DNA from: Sipunculus nudus
Taxonomy: Eukaryota > Annelida > Sipuncula > Golfingiida > Sipunculidae
DNA length: 64,000 nt
Reading direction: 5' to 3'
Assembly (NCBI GenBank): GCA_026874595.1
Contig: CM049306.1
Location: forward strand, 95,843,642 to 95,907,641
Shown: in pieces, positions 23,275-34,129 of the stretch
Layout of the letters: each line of letters opens with the position of its first letter
Numbering within the stretch: position 1 is the first letter of the stretch
The notes under the pieces: generated by a model
The model's input: only the letters and a program-made list of their open reading frames with translations
What the model was told of the DNA's origin: nothing
Database searches by the model: none
Program-made: the position numbers and the translations under genes

Positions 23275-24235
23275 TTTTATTTTTTAACATGCTAGCTGCA
23301 CAGTGAAGTTTTCCAAAACATATTTTGTTATTTTATTTTATTTTTAACTGCAGGCTGAAAGTCCTGAACATTATTGGGATTCTCATGAACATATATAAGG
23401 ATTATTTTTTTTATTAACCATTTGTGTATATGGTCCATCTTTTTAAGTATAACAAATTCCCAGACCATGTGATAAGTTCAGATCATGTTTCAGTGAGGTA
23501 TTACTGATTGTCTGGAGTGTCTGGAATTCCATGGGAGACTGTGGCCACCGCTGCAGCTTCATCCTGTTGATCAAGATGCTGGGAGTTTAAGGGGACAGAC
23601 TTTATGAGATCCAGTAGAGATCCAAAATTCAATATAGACCACAGGAAACATATCCATATGGCCATCCTGCTTTATCACAGGAATAACCTTATTAAGGATG
23701 GGTTCCAAAACACTAAAAAAACTGAAGATTGCTAATGTTTAAACATATGTATCAATCATGATTACATTAATAATGATCCATACACTTCAAAACTCTGATA
23801 AACATTCCGTCTGATACAGCAGACGGTAAGCCTTGGCTTGTCACAGCACCACCATCTGATACTGATACAACAAAGGGGAAGAATTTATCGCCTGACACAT
23901 ACGACAAGTTGAGTGTAATTGAAAATTCGTGTTCCAGTATTTTCTAAGTGAACACCAGGGGAACCCAATGCATTAGTCTGTGTATAATGATACTTAAATA
24001 ATCAAATGGCCTGCCAGCAGAAAAGAAGGTAAGAGGTTTCCCTGTTTCCCCAAAGTCTACCAAAGTGTTCACCTTATAACAGAGCTTTAGATTCAGGCCT
24101 CTGGGACATATGAGATATTCTCTAGACTTATTTTTAAAGGGACTGCAGGGGCATGACCTACCTGCCAGTGGTAATGCTTACAGAATAAAATGCAGGTAAT
24201 AATACATTTAAACGATAAGATATTATGAAGCTTTC
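23275..24235. other. Stretch without recognised gene
   Basis: Ordinary AT-rich sequence. No exon, SINE head or inverted repeat could be supported. Confidence 0.45.
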
Positions 24236-24237
24236 TG

Positions 24238-24345
24238 TAGTTTAGGTTTTATATATACCGAGGGCTATGAAAAATCAATAAGTCATACCAGGTCTGTCGG
24301 GTCTTAGGACATTAAAGTGGATCTCTAAGGTTAAACAGAGAATTT
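24238..24345 (-). mobile_element. SINE family 1, tail fragment
   Basis: GGTTTTATATATACCGAGGG, then AAGTCATA and a TCTGTCG block align with the 47041-47150 part of the better-preserved copy in the same orientation. The tRNA-derived head is absent. Confidence 0.6.
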
Positions 24346-24349
24346 ACCA

Positions 24350-25280
24350 TTTTGCATTAAAGGGGCCTATTCACCTATTATCTTTAACCTTTAATAAAAA
24401 TAGACCACAAAACACCGGTCCAAAAACACACAAGCTGTTCATGTTGTTTGTATCCATGTGTTTATTACATTTAGGGGTAACCAAAATAATCTAAACATAT
24501 TCAACAACAACTGCTGGCAGCTAGTCAGACCAACTTTGCAAAGGGCATTTTGTGACCTTTCAACTTCCACATATATTCCATCATCCACCTTAGGTGACAT
24601 GTTTCTTCCTTTTGTCAACACTGGCACATTTATCATATTCACTAATAGCTTGTAAATAAAGCACTCATATATTCATCACAGAGGCTTTTTTTAATATTTT
24701 TTCTTTACAGGAATTACGTACAGTTTATTAATTTGTTCACAGAGTAGGTGAGAAATCATATCTGTTCTACAGAAAAGGTAGGGGGATAGATGGCTGATCT
24801 GATTTGGACTGAACAGGAGGCATTCACTTCCTAATACAACACCTGAACTCTAGACTTTACTCATGCCATCATTGAAAGTAAAAACAAAGTACAAACAGTG
24901 CTTGGTTCTGACAGTCGGGTTTGTGTAACCATTTAATGAAATGATCAACCAGGGATTCCTGCTATTAATAACATGGAAGCTACAAGTCAAGAAATATCAG
25001 CCAATGTCTTATGACTTATGACCCTAGAGAACACTAACATAAACCATCAGATACCATGATATTCCCACTTACAGATTACAACTGTTTAAAATCATGACCA
25101 CTCTACAGACATTTTATGAGACTCTGAGCCGGACTAGTTAAATACTTCTATGCATGCCATGGTTTATCTAATGGAGAAACCTCATCCCTGGCAGTGGGCC
25201 AGCATTAATCTGTTCACCAGCTTTGCACAAAGCCACATCAAAGGTCAGATCTACCAGTACACACAATGCTAATTATTTAT
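24350..25280. other. Stretch without recognised gene
   Basis: Short ORFs on both strands at 24440-24655 mirror each other and have no family match that I know. No repeat boundaries are seen. Confidence 0.45.
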
Positions 25281-25283
25281 GTA

Positions 25284-25440
25284 CAGTGGTACCTGTCTGA
25301 AAGACCACCTGTCTGTTAAGACCACCTTTGAATATACTCTTAAAATACCCAGCTTTGGTTATAACAGGCCTAAGACCACCTGTGAATTAACACCATTTTT
25401 GGCCATTCCAAAGGGTGGTCTTCTTAAACATGTTACACTG
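25284..25440. mobile_element. TA-flanked MITE (pogo/Tc1-mariner-like)
   Basis: 157 bp with TIRs starting CAGTGGTACCTGTCTGAAAG (left) and, read inwards from the right, CAGTGTAACATGTTTAAG, both reaching AGACCACC. It is flanked on each side by TA (25282-25283, 25441-25442). Further inverted AGACCACC motifs occur inside. TA duplications and CAGTG-type ends fit Tc1/mariner-pogo MITEs. There is no coding sequence. Confidence 0.8.
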
Positions 25441-25444
25441 TATA

Positions 25445-27410
25445 AACATTTATATACAATAGCAATGTAATCACTGCAAACAATGTATTATACTATTATA
25501 ATTTTATTATAAAATATTTGTTATAAATTGACACTAAACTTTATGTGAGATTTTAACCTAATCTTGCATTAAGGAAATATTCATTAAATCCTAAATTTAT
25601 ACAATCTAGCATTGCTGTTGTATTTTAAATCACATATATGACCTCAGAAATGAATGGCAAGCAGCATTTCTATAAGCATCTGGAGCCTAGTGATTACCTG
25701 GGGTCCATTTATACAGCCACACACACATGCTTTTACACCACAAGCAGAAAAACATCATTTAACATGGATGTCAATAATGTAATTTATTATAATGACCAAA
25801 ACAATCTGGCAGTGCCAATAACTGATCTGTTCCAGGCATGCCAGCAAACAAAGCCCAAGGTCACCCTGGCTAAGTTAAAGTACGTAATACATACAACTTA
25901 CACAAATGAAATATTATAGCACTTATTTGGTTCTGAGGGCACTGCCAGTAGATTGACATGTGACAGTAAAAATCCATGACAGATGGCTGGGGCGGGGGGT
26001 GTGACCAAATCTGCCTCCCCAAGTTACTTCCATATAATAGATTATCGAAGAAAGTGCAAATCTAAATGTGTATTACTATCAGACACTAAGATGACCACAT
26101 GATACCAAACAGAAGAACCGGGTGGAGGATGGGAAGGTGGTGGTAAAATACTTGTATCTTGCGAGTGTAAGGTTCGGCAGCCATGAACAGAGTGACTGGT
26201 TTTACTGACCTAGGGTCACCACCAAGATCATTGCACATGCGAAATGAGTACTGATGAGTCATAATTATTTAACAGCCAATCAGAAATAACTATACTTAAC
26301 AGCCAATCAAAGCTAACTATCCTGACACCTATCCTGACACCTAGGCATGAGGCAGAATTACACATCATTAAGCATAGATAATCTGACACGCCTGGTACAG
26401 TAGTGTCTAAATCCTTTAATGGCCCAGAGACCCTGAAAGTTTATTTATCTATGTATGTACCTATCTATAAATAATGTTAACTTATGACAGAACAAGGTTA
26501 CAAATGCCGTTGCTCAGCTGTACACATGATGTGAAAATTATATTAATCTCCACAGCAAAAACATTAAGTAATCTCATATGCTTTGCAGACTGTCCACAGA
26601 GTGAGTCTGGCATTGAATATAAATCCTAAATCCTGGAGCCTAAATAAAAAATCTGGAGTAGTCTAAAAAGAAAGATGGCTATTATGACATGATCACTACA
26701 ACAGAGCATAATATGCCCATCATCTTCTAACCAAGTTTGTAGTTTGTGCTTGGTCAGCACTTAGGGTTGGGGTTAGCTTCAGTGTATAGTTGAAAACTTC
26801 TTCTTGGTGATATAATGTTTTCACTAATGTACAATCCGAAATTATTACAAATGGTTACAAGTCTTTCTTCCCTCCGTCTCTTTTACTGCTCTCTCTTCTC
26901 TCACTACTATATTCTGTCATTTCTCACCCTTCTCCCTGTCTCACTTTTACGATCTTTTATACATTAACTAAACAATATATGAATGCCCAATAAAATTATA
27001 GCTTACAAATTATGACCAATGACAATCAAGTATAACATCACACTAAGAGTGAATCTGGACTGCCAGGACTGCCCATGATGGTATTTCACACATAATGATG
27101 TGCTTGACAGTCCATGCCTGTTCTAGAAACCACTTCTGGCAGTCAGGAGTTAATAAATTAAGAGAGGTCATCAGAGATACCATACAAGCCAAGCCAGATG
27201 AACACATTAATTATCATGGCAAACTATAGAGGCTATTCATGAGGTCTGGAGGTGTTAAGAAACACATTTGTATTTGCTAGACAAATCAACTTAAGTTTGC
27301 AACTTGTTGACATCTGATTAATACAAAATTATACTAAGTTCCCTTTTGTACTAAGACTTGATTAAACTAAAATTATGTCACCAGTTTCACTTGATTACAA
27401 TGTCTTGTGA
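25445..27410. other. Stretch without recognised gene
   Basis: A small duplication, TAACAGCCAATCA twice and CTATCCTGACAC twice, lies at 26270-26340. Otherwise no exon, RNA or transposon feature is supported. Confidence 0.5.
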
Positions 27411-27625
27411 CCTCTGACCTCATTAAATACGCATGGATTTTGCCTGGAATCTAACTGGGGTGAGATGATTTATTGGTGAGCAGTGAACCTTTAGTGAGTT
27501 TTGGAAGAATCCATCAAAGCCCTGGTAAGTTATTACTGTGACAATACAAGTTAATGTATGGAATGAAGGACGCACAGAAGGATGGACTGTGGGAATTTAC
27601 CATAATAGGTCCCATCTAAGACAGG
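27411..27625 (+). mobile_element. Helentron-like fragment, family D copy 1
   Basis: It shares CCTCTGACCTCATTAAATA, a GAATCTAACT block, TTTATTGGT, an ATCCATCAA...CC(T/A)GGTAAGTTAT block and a terminal ACCATAATA..TCCC motif with 60188-60535. The microsatellite-like GAAGGACGCACAGAAGGATG precedes the end, in keeping with a worn Helentron-type 3' region. Confidence 0.6.
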
Positions 27626-27631
27626 TGTATA

Positions 27632-27664
27632 ACAAGGGACCCATGGGTCACATTGCTCAGCTGA
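27632..27664 (+). mobile_element. Isolated Helentron-like end motif
   Basis: ACAAGG, the perfect palindrome GACCCATGGGTC, CACATT and GCTCAGCTGA. It matches 10150-10183 and the 5' end at 56818. It sits just after the family D fragment. Confidence 0.6.
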
Positions 27665-27669
27665 ATTTT

Positions 27670-28345
27670 GGAAAATATTAGTAACTGCAAAATATTTTTA
27701 TTTCTTTTGGTTTTTCATGTATATTATCATTAGAAAAGCAATGAGAAAATGACCCTGCTAAAATGAAACACTGTAAATTATAGAATAATGGACATGAGCT
27801 AAACCATTTAGTGATGCACCAAAGGAACAAATAGGCCTACGGTAAGTGTTATATAAGAGTAACATTTCATAAACAAATAATGTGTGAAGGTAATAAAGTT
27901 TTCAAAAGTTAAATATATAGCCATATGAGTTAAAAATTTATCCCACAAAGTTTGACCAATATTCCTAATTTTAATACTAAGTTAACAGTGTTATTCACAC
28001 CTAGGCCCCGCCAACTTTAAGAGATATGAATGAAATGCTACAAAGTATTTATATCTTCTTAAATCTTGTCAGTTAGCACTTACATTAGATCCTAATATTT
28101 TATCACATTTGAATATTAGGATTAAATTCCTGAATTTTTTTTCTTTAAAAAAAATCAAAATTGTCCAAGTCTCATCAAAAAGAATTTATTTAACATTTAA
28201 ATTATAAGATTCATCTTGTTTATTAGTCCTGTGTATTGAAGGGGTGGGTGGGGGGAGGGGTCTCCATTGTTACTGCTCGTTGCTGAAAAAAATGTTAATT
28301 TTAAGATTCATCTAGTTCATAGTACAGGTCTGTCAACAAGATGGG
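27670..28345. other. AT-rich stretch, nothing recognised
   Basis: It lies between a solo element end and the G tract at 28348-28366. No coding or repeat structure is noted. Confidence 0.5.
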
Positions 28346-28347
28346 GT

Positions 28348-28366
28348 GGGGGGGGGGGGGGGGGGG
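28348..28366 (+). repeat. Poly(G) tract, 19 bases
   Basis: Nineteen G preceded by GGGGT. It lies about 200 bp before the family B element. Confidence 0.95.
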
Positions 28367-28550
28367 AGAAAAAGGCTCCCTGTGGTGTGGTGTTAACTGC
28401 AGACAGCCTGATAAAGCTCAACTCAGTGGAGAGAGGGCTTGCCCTAGAGATGGGATTGCATAACATTATGCCAACACCCTGGGGAGCATAGAGAGTTGCA
28501 CTGAATGACCTACAGTGACCAAAGTGGACTGCTTGACAATGTAAGGGAAT

Positions 28551-29280
28551 ACAACAAGAGCCTCCAAAAAATTCAATAACTAGCCTAATTTTGCAGCTTT
28601 TATTTTCAATTTCAGATTTTAACAGATTAAATCCTTATGTGCACATGCTGTGAAAATTAAATCCACAGTACTTACAGGAAAAAAACGTGCCGTGGCCAAA
28701 TTTGGGCAAAATTTTAGGTACCAATTTTTTATTTTTTGCTAATATTTTAAAAAATTTACAAGATTTTGATCTAATTTTGGATATACAATTTAATTTTGAT
28801 TTATTAAAGTTATATTACTGGGAAAAAAAGTCCTTATTTTTAACATGTTTTGTTTTAAGTGATCAAATATCTTTCCTGATTTTTTTACAAAATGCATTAT
28901 GTTTGAGCCCATAACTTTTTTAAATTATATAATACAGACCTTATTTCTGGCATGAACATAGGAACTATTTAGAGGAATATTTATGGCAAATATGAGGAAA
29001 AACAGATGAGTGGTTTTGATATTAGGCGGTCCTGAAGTGTGAAAATAGGTTTTTAATAAAATATTGAGGTTTTTCCTTAATTTCTCAAAGGAACGAAGTC
29101 GCAAAGACCCAGTTTTCAGCTTGGTAGGAGATCTTAGGGACATCTAACATTATGCCAAATTTTAGATTCCTAGGTCTTACGGTTTCAAAACGTGCCACAT
29201 CTACAGACAGACAGATGGATGGACGATGGACAATGGACCACAACTATAGCTCAGCTGACTTATAGTCAGCTGAGCTTAAA
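28551..29280 (+). mobile_element. Helentron-like non-autonomous element, family B copy 2
   Basis: Second copy of the 11323-12067 element, with start AGAGCCTCC and the same AT-rich body. It has a shortened ACAGACAGACAGATGGATGG microsatellite and a perfect 3' hairpin AGCTCAGCTGACT-TAT-AGTCAGCTGAGCT (29248-29276). The two copies differ by scattered substitutions and small indels, so they are not very recent. Confidence 0.8.
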
Positions 29281-29423
29281 ATGCCTCAACCACAAGGTCA
29301 TTTACACTTGGGATGTGAAGAAGAATGTTCAAATATGGACAATAATGATTTGAATAGCAAACCATGCAAAGCTTGATCACATGACCGACTTGTCTGGTCC
29401 TCAAACAGAACAAAACTGTGTCA

Positions 29424-29600
29424 AAAACAGTCTATCAAATGACAGTTGCAGGCTGCATCATCAGACCTTGAAGAACTGGGAAATTTTATTGAATCTTAGA
29501 TACATGTAATAATTTTGAACAGTTTGTCAAACGGCAGTTGTACAGTCACAGGCTGCAAAAATAGTCCTTGAGGAACTGGAAAATTTAATTTATTCTTTAA
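29424..29600. repeat. Tandem duplication of about 108 bp
   Basis: The block with GTCTATCAAATGACAGTTG, CAGGCTGCA, GAAGAACTGG and AAATTTTAT recurs with changes about 100 bp on (TTTGTCAAACGGCAGTTG, CAGGCTGCA, GAGGAACTGG, AAATTTAAT). Confidence 0.65.
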
Positions 29601-29604
29601 TAAT

Positions 29605-31790
29605 AATTTTTAACAATTCATGTTTTCACTGCTGAGAAACATTAAGTAAGGAATTAAAGCTCAAGGCTACATGTACATGTATCTCCTAGGAAAGGACCTT
29701 TCAGAATATATATCAACATATTCTTCACTATTAGCCAAAGGAATTTCTTGCTGACTGAAACACAAAAAATGGTAGAGCAACTTTAACATCCAGGAAAAAC
29801 AGGTCAAGGTCATCAACAAGCCAAAGACAGATGTGAGCCACAAAAAGGATTTGAAATTAAAAGTCCATCATTTATCAGGATCACCAGACGCTCGTGTCAA
29901 TAACCAAGAAGCCGCTTCAATAACCAAGGAGACAGCAGGTCAAAGTATTTTTAGAACCTGGTGGTCAAATATCCTTTATGCTGCAGATACCTAATGGATA
30001 CGCACCGTTCTCTACTTGTATAAACAGTTCTTCAGACTAACTAAACATTTTTATCACTAAGATTTTTTTTGAAGATGACAAGAATGTATAAATTTATATG
30101 TTGGTGTGTTGAAACATAAATAATAAATACTTGTTACAAACACAAACACAATTTTGATATCATCAATGAGAATTTAATAGTAAATAAAAAATTTTGGACA
30201 TGACTGGTGAGGATAATTATTCCATCCTGAAAGCTTGTTAGTTTGATAAATTTTGTGCAAAAATCAAATGAACCAGACTAATGGGAATTTTGAGCCACTG
30301 ATAATCATTATAACCATGTTTATACCTTGATGATAACAAATCTGTATTACACAAACAACCTTAAAAGGAAGTGATTTACTACATATTTTCAAGATTTCCA
30401 AATTGGTGTAATTCAAAGCATCCTCTACTAATGTTACATTCTATAGGAAAAGACACAAAGTTAGAAAAAGGCTTAAAGCTGGCACCACAAGTTTTCTCCA
30501 CAAGAAAAACTGAGTCATGCTAATTTTCTGAATGTTACATCACTATTTCTGGTGATATCTGATGTTTTGTGTGATTTTCCAAAAACACAGACATAGGCAA
30601 GTTCATGGCTATCTTCAATGTAGAGGTCATGACTTCATTTTAAATCAGCTCATCCTCTCACCAATATCAACGCACAAGTCAGGTTTAAAAACAATCAGTC
30701 AAATATTTATTTTAAGTTATCACTTAATACATCTCCACAGTAAATGAGTGACCATGTTGAAACCTAAGTACTGGGGATATAATAATATCAGACTATACTT
30801 ATATTAAGTGTGATGTTAACACTATTTCAGCACAAATGAGTTAACATATGTGATTTAAATTTTTTCCAATGTAAATTCTATTTAATTCCCTCTGATAACA
30901 AATTTTTAAATATTTCTTATTGATGAGCAAATAGGATATTATAACTATGGCTGGATCAGATTATGTTACAAAGAAAATAAACTTTTTTTTGTAATTTTCA
31001 CACACATATTAGTTAACCTTGTTTGTCCCACATGAGGCTTGTTTTCCTTCTAACTGTACGTTCAAATCTGCTTGCATCAAAGGGTCATGAAATGTGACCA
31101 TGCAAGTGAAGTTGCATGGTGACTTTCCAAATATGGCAAAGAACTGGTGCATAGCCAAAAAAAATGACACGCATGACCTTAGACCAAAGAGGCGGGGCAT
31201 GTGGGACAAACAGCTCGCCTGCCATGTGACACAAGCCTTGCAAACCTCACGGCTTGCATTACATTTTATTGGGCTATAACCAATACTTAAATACAGAAAT
31301 AAAGCACCTTTATATCTGAAAATAGCAAGAGTTGTAATGTTGTCCATTCAGGTATCATGATCAAATTATGTTCAGCATAATTTCAAATATTCAAATAGAA
31401 TGTGTTTTTAATCAATTAAATTTAATTTTATGATTGGCAGGTATTGGTTTTGTGTAGTCAAGGTCAGTTAAAGATACAACTTTCAGAATTATTCATATTC
31501 CTAATTATAAAAGTATATTGGATCCTGACAAAATATGATATAATGGTGATCAAATACATACTAAAACATTATGGAGGTTAAATTTAATTTGAAATTACAC
31601 CTGTTCCAATTCAGTTCATCAAACTGTACTAGTGTGTGCTGATACCCATATAGTCCCAACAGGAATTATGTCATCATGTTTCAAACCAAACTTGCTGGCA
31701 CTTTTTGTACTAGGTGAGGAAACTGTGTACTACTAAGCAAATGAAAATACAATATCCTGGCACCATTATCCTAATACTAAGTAGACTTTA
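29605..31790. other. Stretch without recognised gene
   Basis: The minus-strand 112-codon ORF at 31009-31347 overlaps a plus-strand ORF. It shows no splice context, signal peptide or family motif that I recognise. No repeat is identified. Confidence 0.45.
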
Positions 31791-31796
31791 ACAGCT

Positions 31797-32790
31797 GTGT
31801 GGCTATACAGCTTGTGAGCCTGACCATGTGGCTATACAGCTTGTGAGCCTGGCTGTGTGGCTGTACAGCTGGTGAGCCTGACTGTGTGGCTGTACAGCTG
31901 GTGAGCCTGACCATGTGGCTGTACAACTGGTGAGCCTGACTGTGTGGCTGTACAGCTGGTGAGCCTGACTGTGTGGCTGTACAGCTGGTGAGCCTTGCTG
32001 TCTGGTTGTACAGCTGGGTAGCCTGACTGTGTGGCTGTACAGCTGGTGAGCCTGACTATGTGGCTGTACAGCTGGTGAGCCTTGCTGTCTGGTTGAACAG
32101 CTGGTGAGTCTATTTGGGTGGCTGTACAGCTGGTGAGCCTGGCTATCTGGTTGTACAGCTGGTGAGTCTATTTGGGTGGCTGTACAGCTTGTGAACCACT
32201 GCTGTGTGGCTTAAAAGCTTGTAAGCCTGACTGTGTTTCTTTACAGATGGTAAGTCTGGTTAAATGGCTGTATAACTGGCTAGTCTGGCTGTGTGGCTGT
32301 ACAGCTTGTGAGCCTAGTTGTGTGGCTGTACAGCTGGTGAGCCTGACTGTGTGGCTGTACAGCTAGTTAGCCTAGCTGTGTGGTTGTGCAGCTAGTTAGC
32401 CTAGTTGTGTTGCTGTACAGCAAGAGGCCTGACTTTGTGGCTGTACAGCTGGTGAGACTGTGTGGCTGTACAGCTGGTGAGCCTGGCTGTTTGACTGTAC
32501 AGCTAGTTAGCCTAGCTGTGCGGTTGTACAGCTAGTTAGCCTAATTGTGTTGCTGTAAAGCAAGTGGCCTTACTGTGTGGCTGTACAGCTGGTGAGACTG
32601 GGTGGCTTTACAGCTGGTGAGCCTTAATGTGTGGCTGTACAGCTGGTGAGTCTGGCTGTGTGGCTGTACAGCTGGTGAGCCTGTTTGTGTGGCTTTATGT
32701 TAAGTTTAGTTGCACAGCTGACTGGTGAGTCTAACTGTACTGTTGTATTGTGAGCTTTATGGCTGTATAGGCTGTGAGTCTGGCTGTAAT
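31797..32790 (+). repeat. 29-bp minisatellite, about 34 copies
   Basis: The unit is GTGTGGCTGTACAGCTGG followed by TGAGCCTGACT, mostly 28-31 bp, with variants TGTCTGGTTG and AGCTAGTTAGCCTAG. Each unit carries the E-box-like palindrome CAGCTG. The array ends within about 30 bp of the donor of the candidate exon at 32823-33002. Confidence 0.93.
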
Positions 32791-32822
32791 GTTCTGTGAC
32801 AGCTGGGACAGTCAACACTTAC

Positions 32823-33002
32823 CTTGCAGTCTCTCCTGATTCCCTGCTGGTCTTGTTTCCCCTGATGGGACCGTTTTTCAGCAACTTGTCTGATGTGCTG
32901 CTCGTTCTTCGGCTCCAATATGGCTGGCTCTACCATGCCATAGCTGTGTTTGTGGGTCCCCTCAGCATTATTCAACAGGCTAGTGGAGAGCAGCTACATT
33001 TC
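32823..33002 (-). other. Candidate upstream exon (possible synapsin leader or other gene)
   Basis: A 180-bp segment bounded by a good acceptor (TCTTTTTGTTGCAG) and a strong donor (AAG|GTAAGT, with ACTTAC on the plus strand at 32817-32822). Its GC content is higher than its flanks. One frame opens at an ATG in good context (GGCATGG, 32936-32934) and gives MVEPAILEPKNEQ, continuing for 38 codons to the donor in phase 0. I do not recognise this protein. A TAG lies in that frame just inside the acceptor, so translation would start in this exon. If it is spliced straight to the synapsin acceptor at 13781, the ATG frame is out of phase and stops at TAA 13688-13686, making a 69-codon uORF. The synapsin frame would be open back to a TGA at 32880-32878 without any ATG. 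It could instead belong to another gene. Confidence 0.42.
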
Positions 33003-33009
33003 CTGCAAC

Positions 33010-33435
33010 AAAAAGATCAGACCCAATCAATAAACGTAGGCTTGGTCCATGGAAAGGCTGCACTATTTGGAGGGTACTCCCAGCCCCCTCCTACCCTACA
33101 CTTTATCGTCTAAATTAAGTGACATTTACCCCGACCACTTTACCTCCAGACACCCAGCGGAGGACAGCCCAGTGTAGTATAGCCTTGATAGACTATCACT
33201 TAGCTTGCTGATCACTGACTCTAAATATTCACCACTGAACTCCCCTCCACAGTTGATGCTGTGTCTGCCTGGGTACTAAAAGGTCAGTATTTTTGGATGG
33301 CTATTGCTGAGAATGGGTGTTCAATATTCATATCACAGTGGTGATACCAGGAGACCACACAGCTGTACACCAGACATTAAGCTGGCAGGTACACATGGAT
33401 CAGTTTAATCATGACATCAATGTATATCCGCTGGA
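33010..33435. other. Flank of candidate exon, nothing else seen
   Basis: On the minus strand the first 30 bases hold the pyrimidine tract of the candidate acceptor. Beyond this no exon or repeat is recognised. Confidence 0.4.
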
Positions 33436-33439
33436 TGTG

Positions 33440-33545
33440 TTTATAAGTGAAGCTACAATTTACAAACTACTGAGATTACTGAAGCTACAATTTATGAACT
33501 ACTGAGATTACTGAAGCCACAATTTAGAAACTACTGAGATTACAA
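33440..33545. repeat. 32-bp tandem repeat, about three copies
   Basis: The unit is ACTACTGAGATTACTGAAGC followed by TACAATTTATGA. Two full copies and partial copies at each side. Confidence 0.88.
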
Positions 33546-33549
33546 AATC

Positions 33550-34125
33550 CAACAACTATTCAGCATTTCTCATACCCCATCAATCTTTAAAACCAGTGCT
33601 TTTTATTCTAGATCTGAGGCTATTACATATATTCTGTACATTCCAATAAGCACATTTTCTAACACAGCAAAGTATCTTTGGACTAAACCTGATGCCTTAA
33701 GCTCTTTTGTTCAATAATTTTGATAACACACTTAAACACAGTATTATCTTGAATGAAGATGCAGTTATCCAATGTAGCTCCAAGTAGGTTCCCAGTGCAA
33801 TATAAAACTCCTGAGAGATCCATCATTCCTGGCTGAATTAATAATTATTAAGTTTCCCAAGTCAATGATGTGTGAAGTTTGAACCAGCTCTCATTGTAAC
33901 AGTCTGCATGTAATGATAATGGCTTATACTGTCTGACTCCAATTCCAGGACACCAAGTTTATTTCACTTAATCAACGGTACAAACACCAAGTTTAGGACA
34001 CTGGGTCTAGGACACTTTAAGATAATAGTTCTAGGACACAATGTTATGGTCACAGAGTATAAGACAGTTCAAGAAAACAGGCCTTCAATTCTTTGTCTAG
34101 AAGACCATGATGTAGGAAACATACA
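33550..34125. other. Stretch without recognised gene
   Basis: A loose recurrence of TAGGACAC/AGGACACCAAG at 33945-34050 suggests a very worn tandem repeat. Nothing else is seen. Confidence 0.4.
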
Positions 34126-34129
34126 GGTA

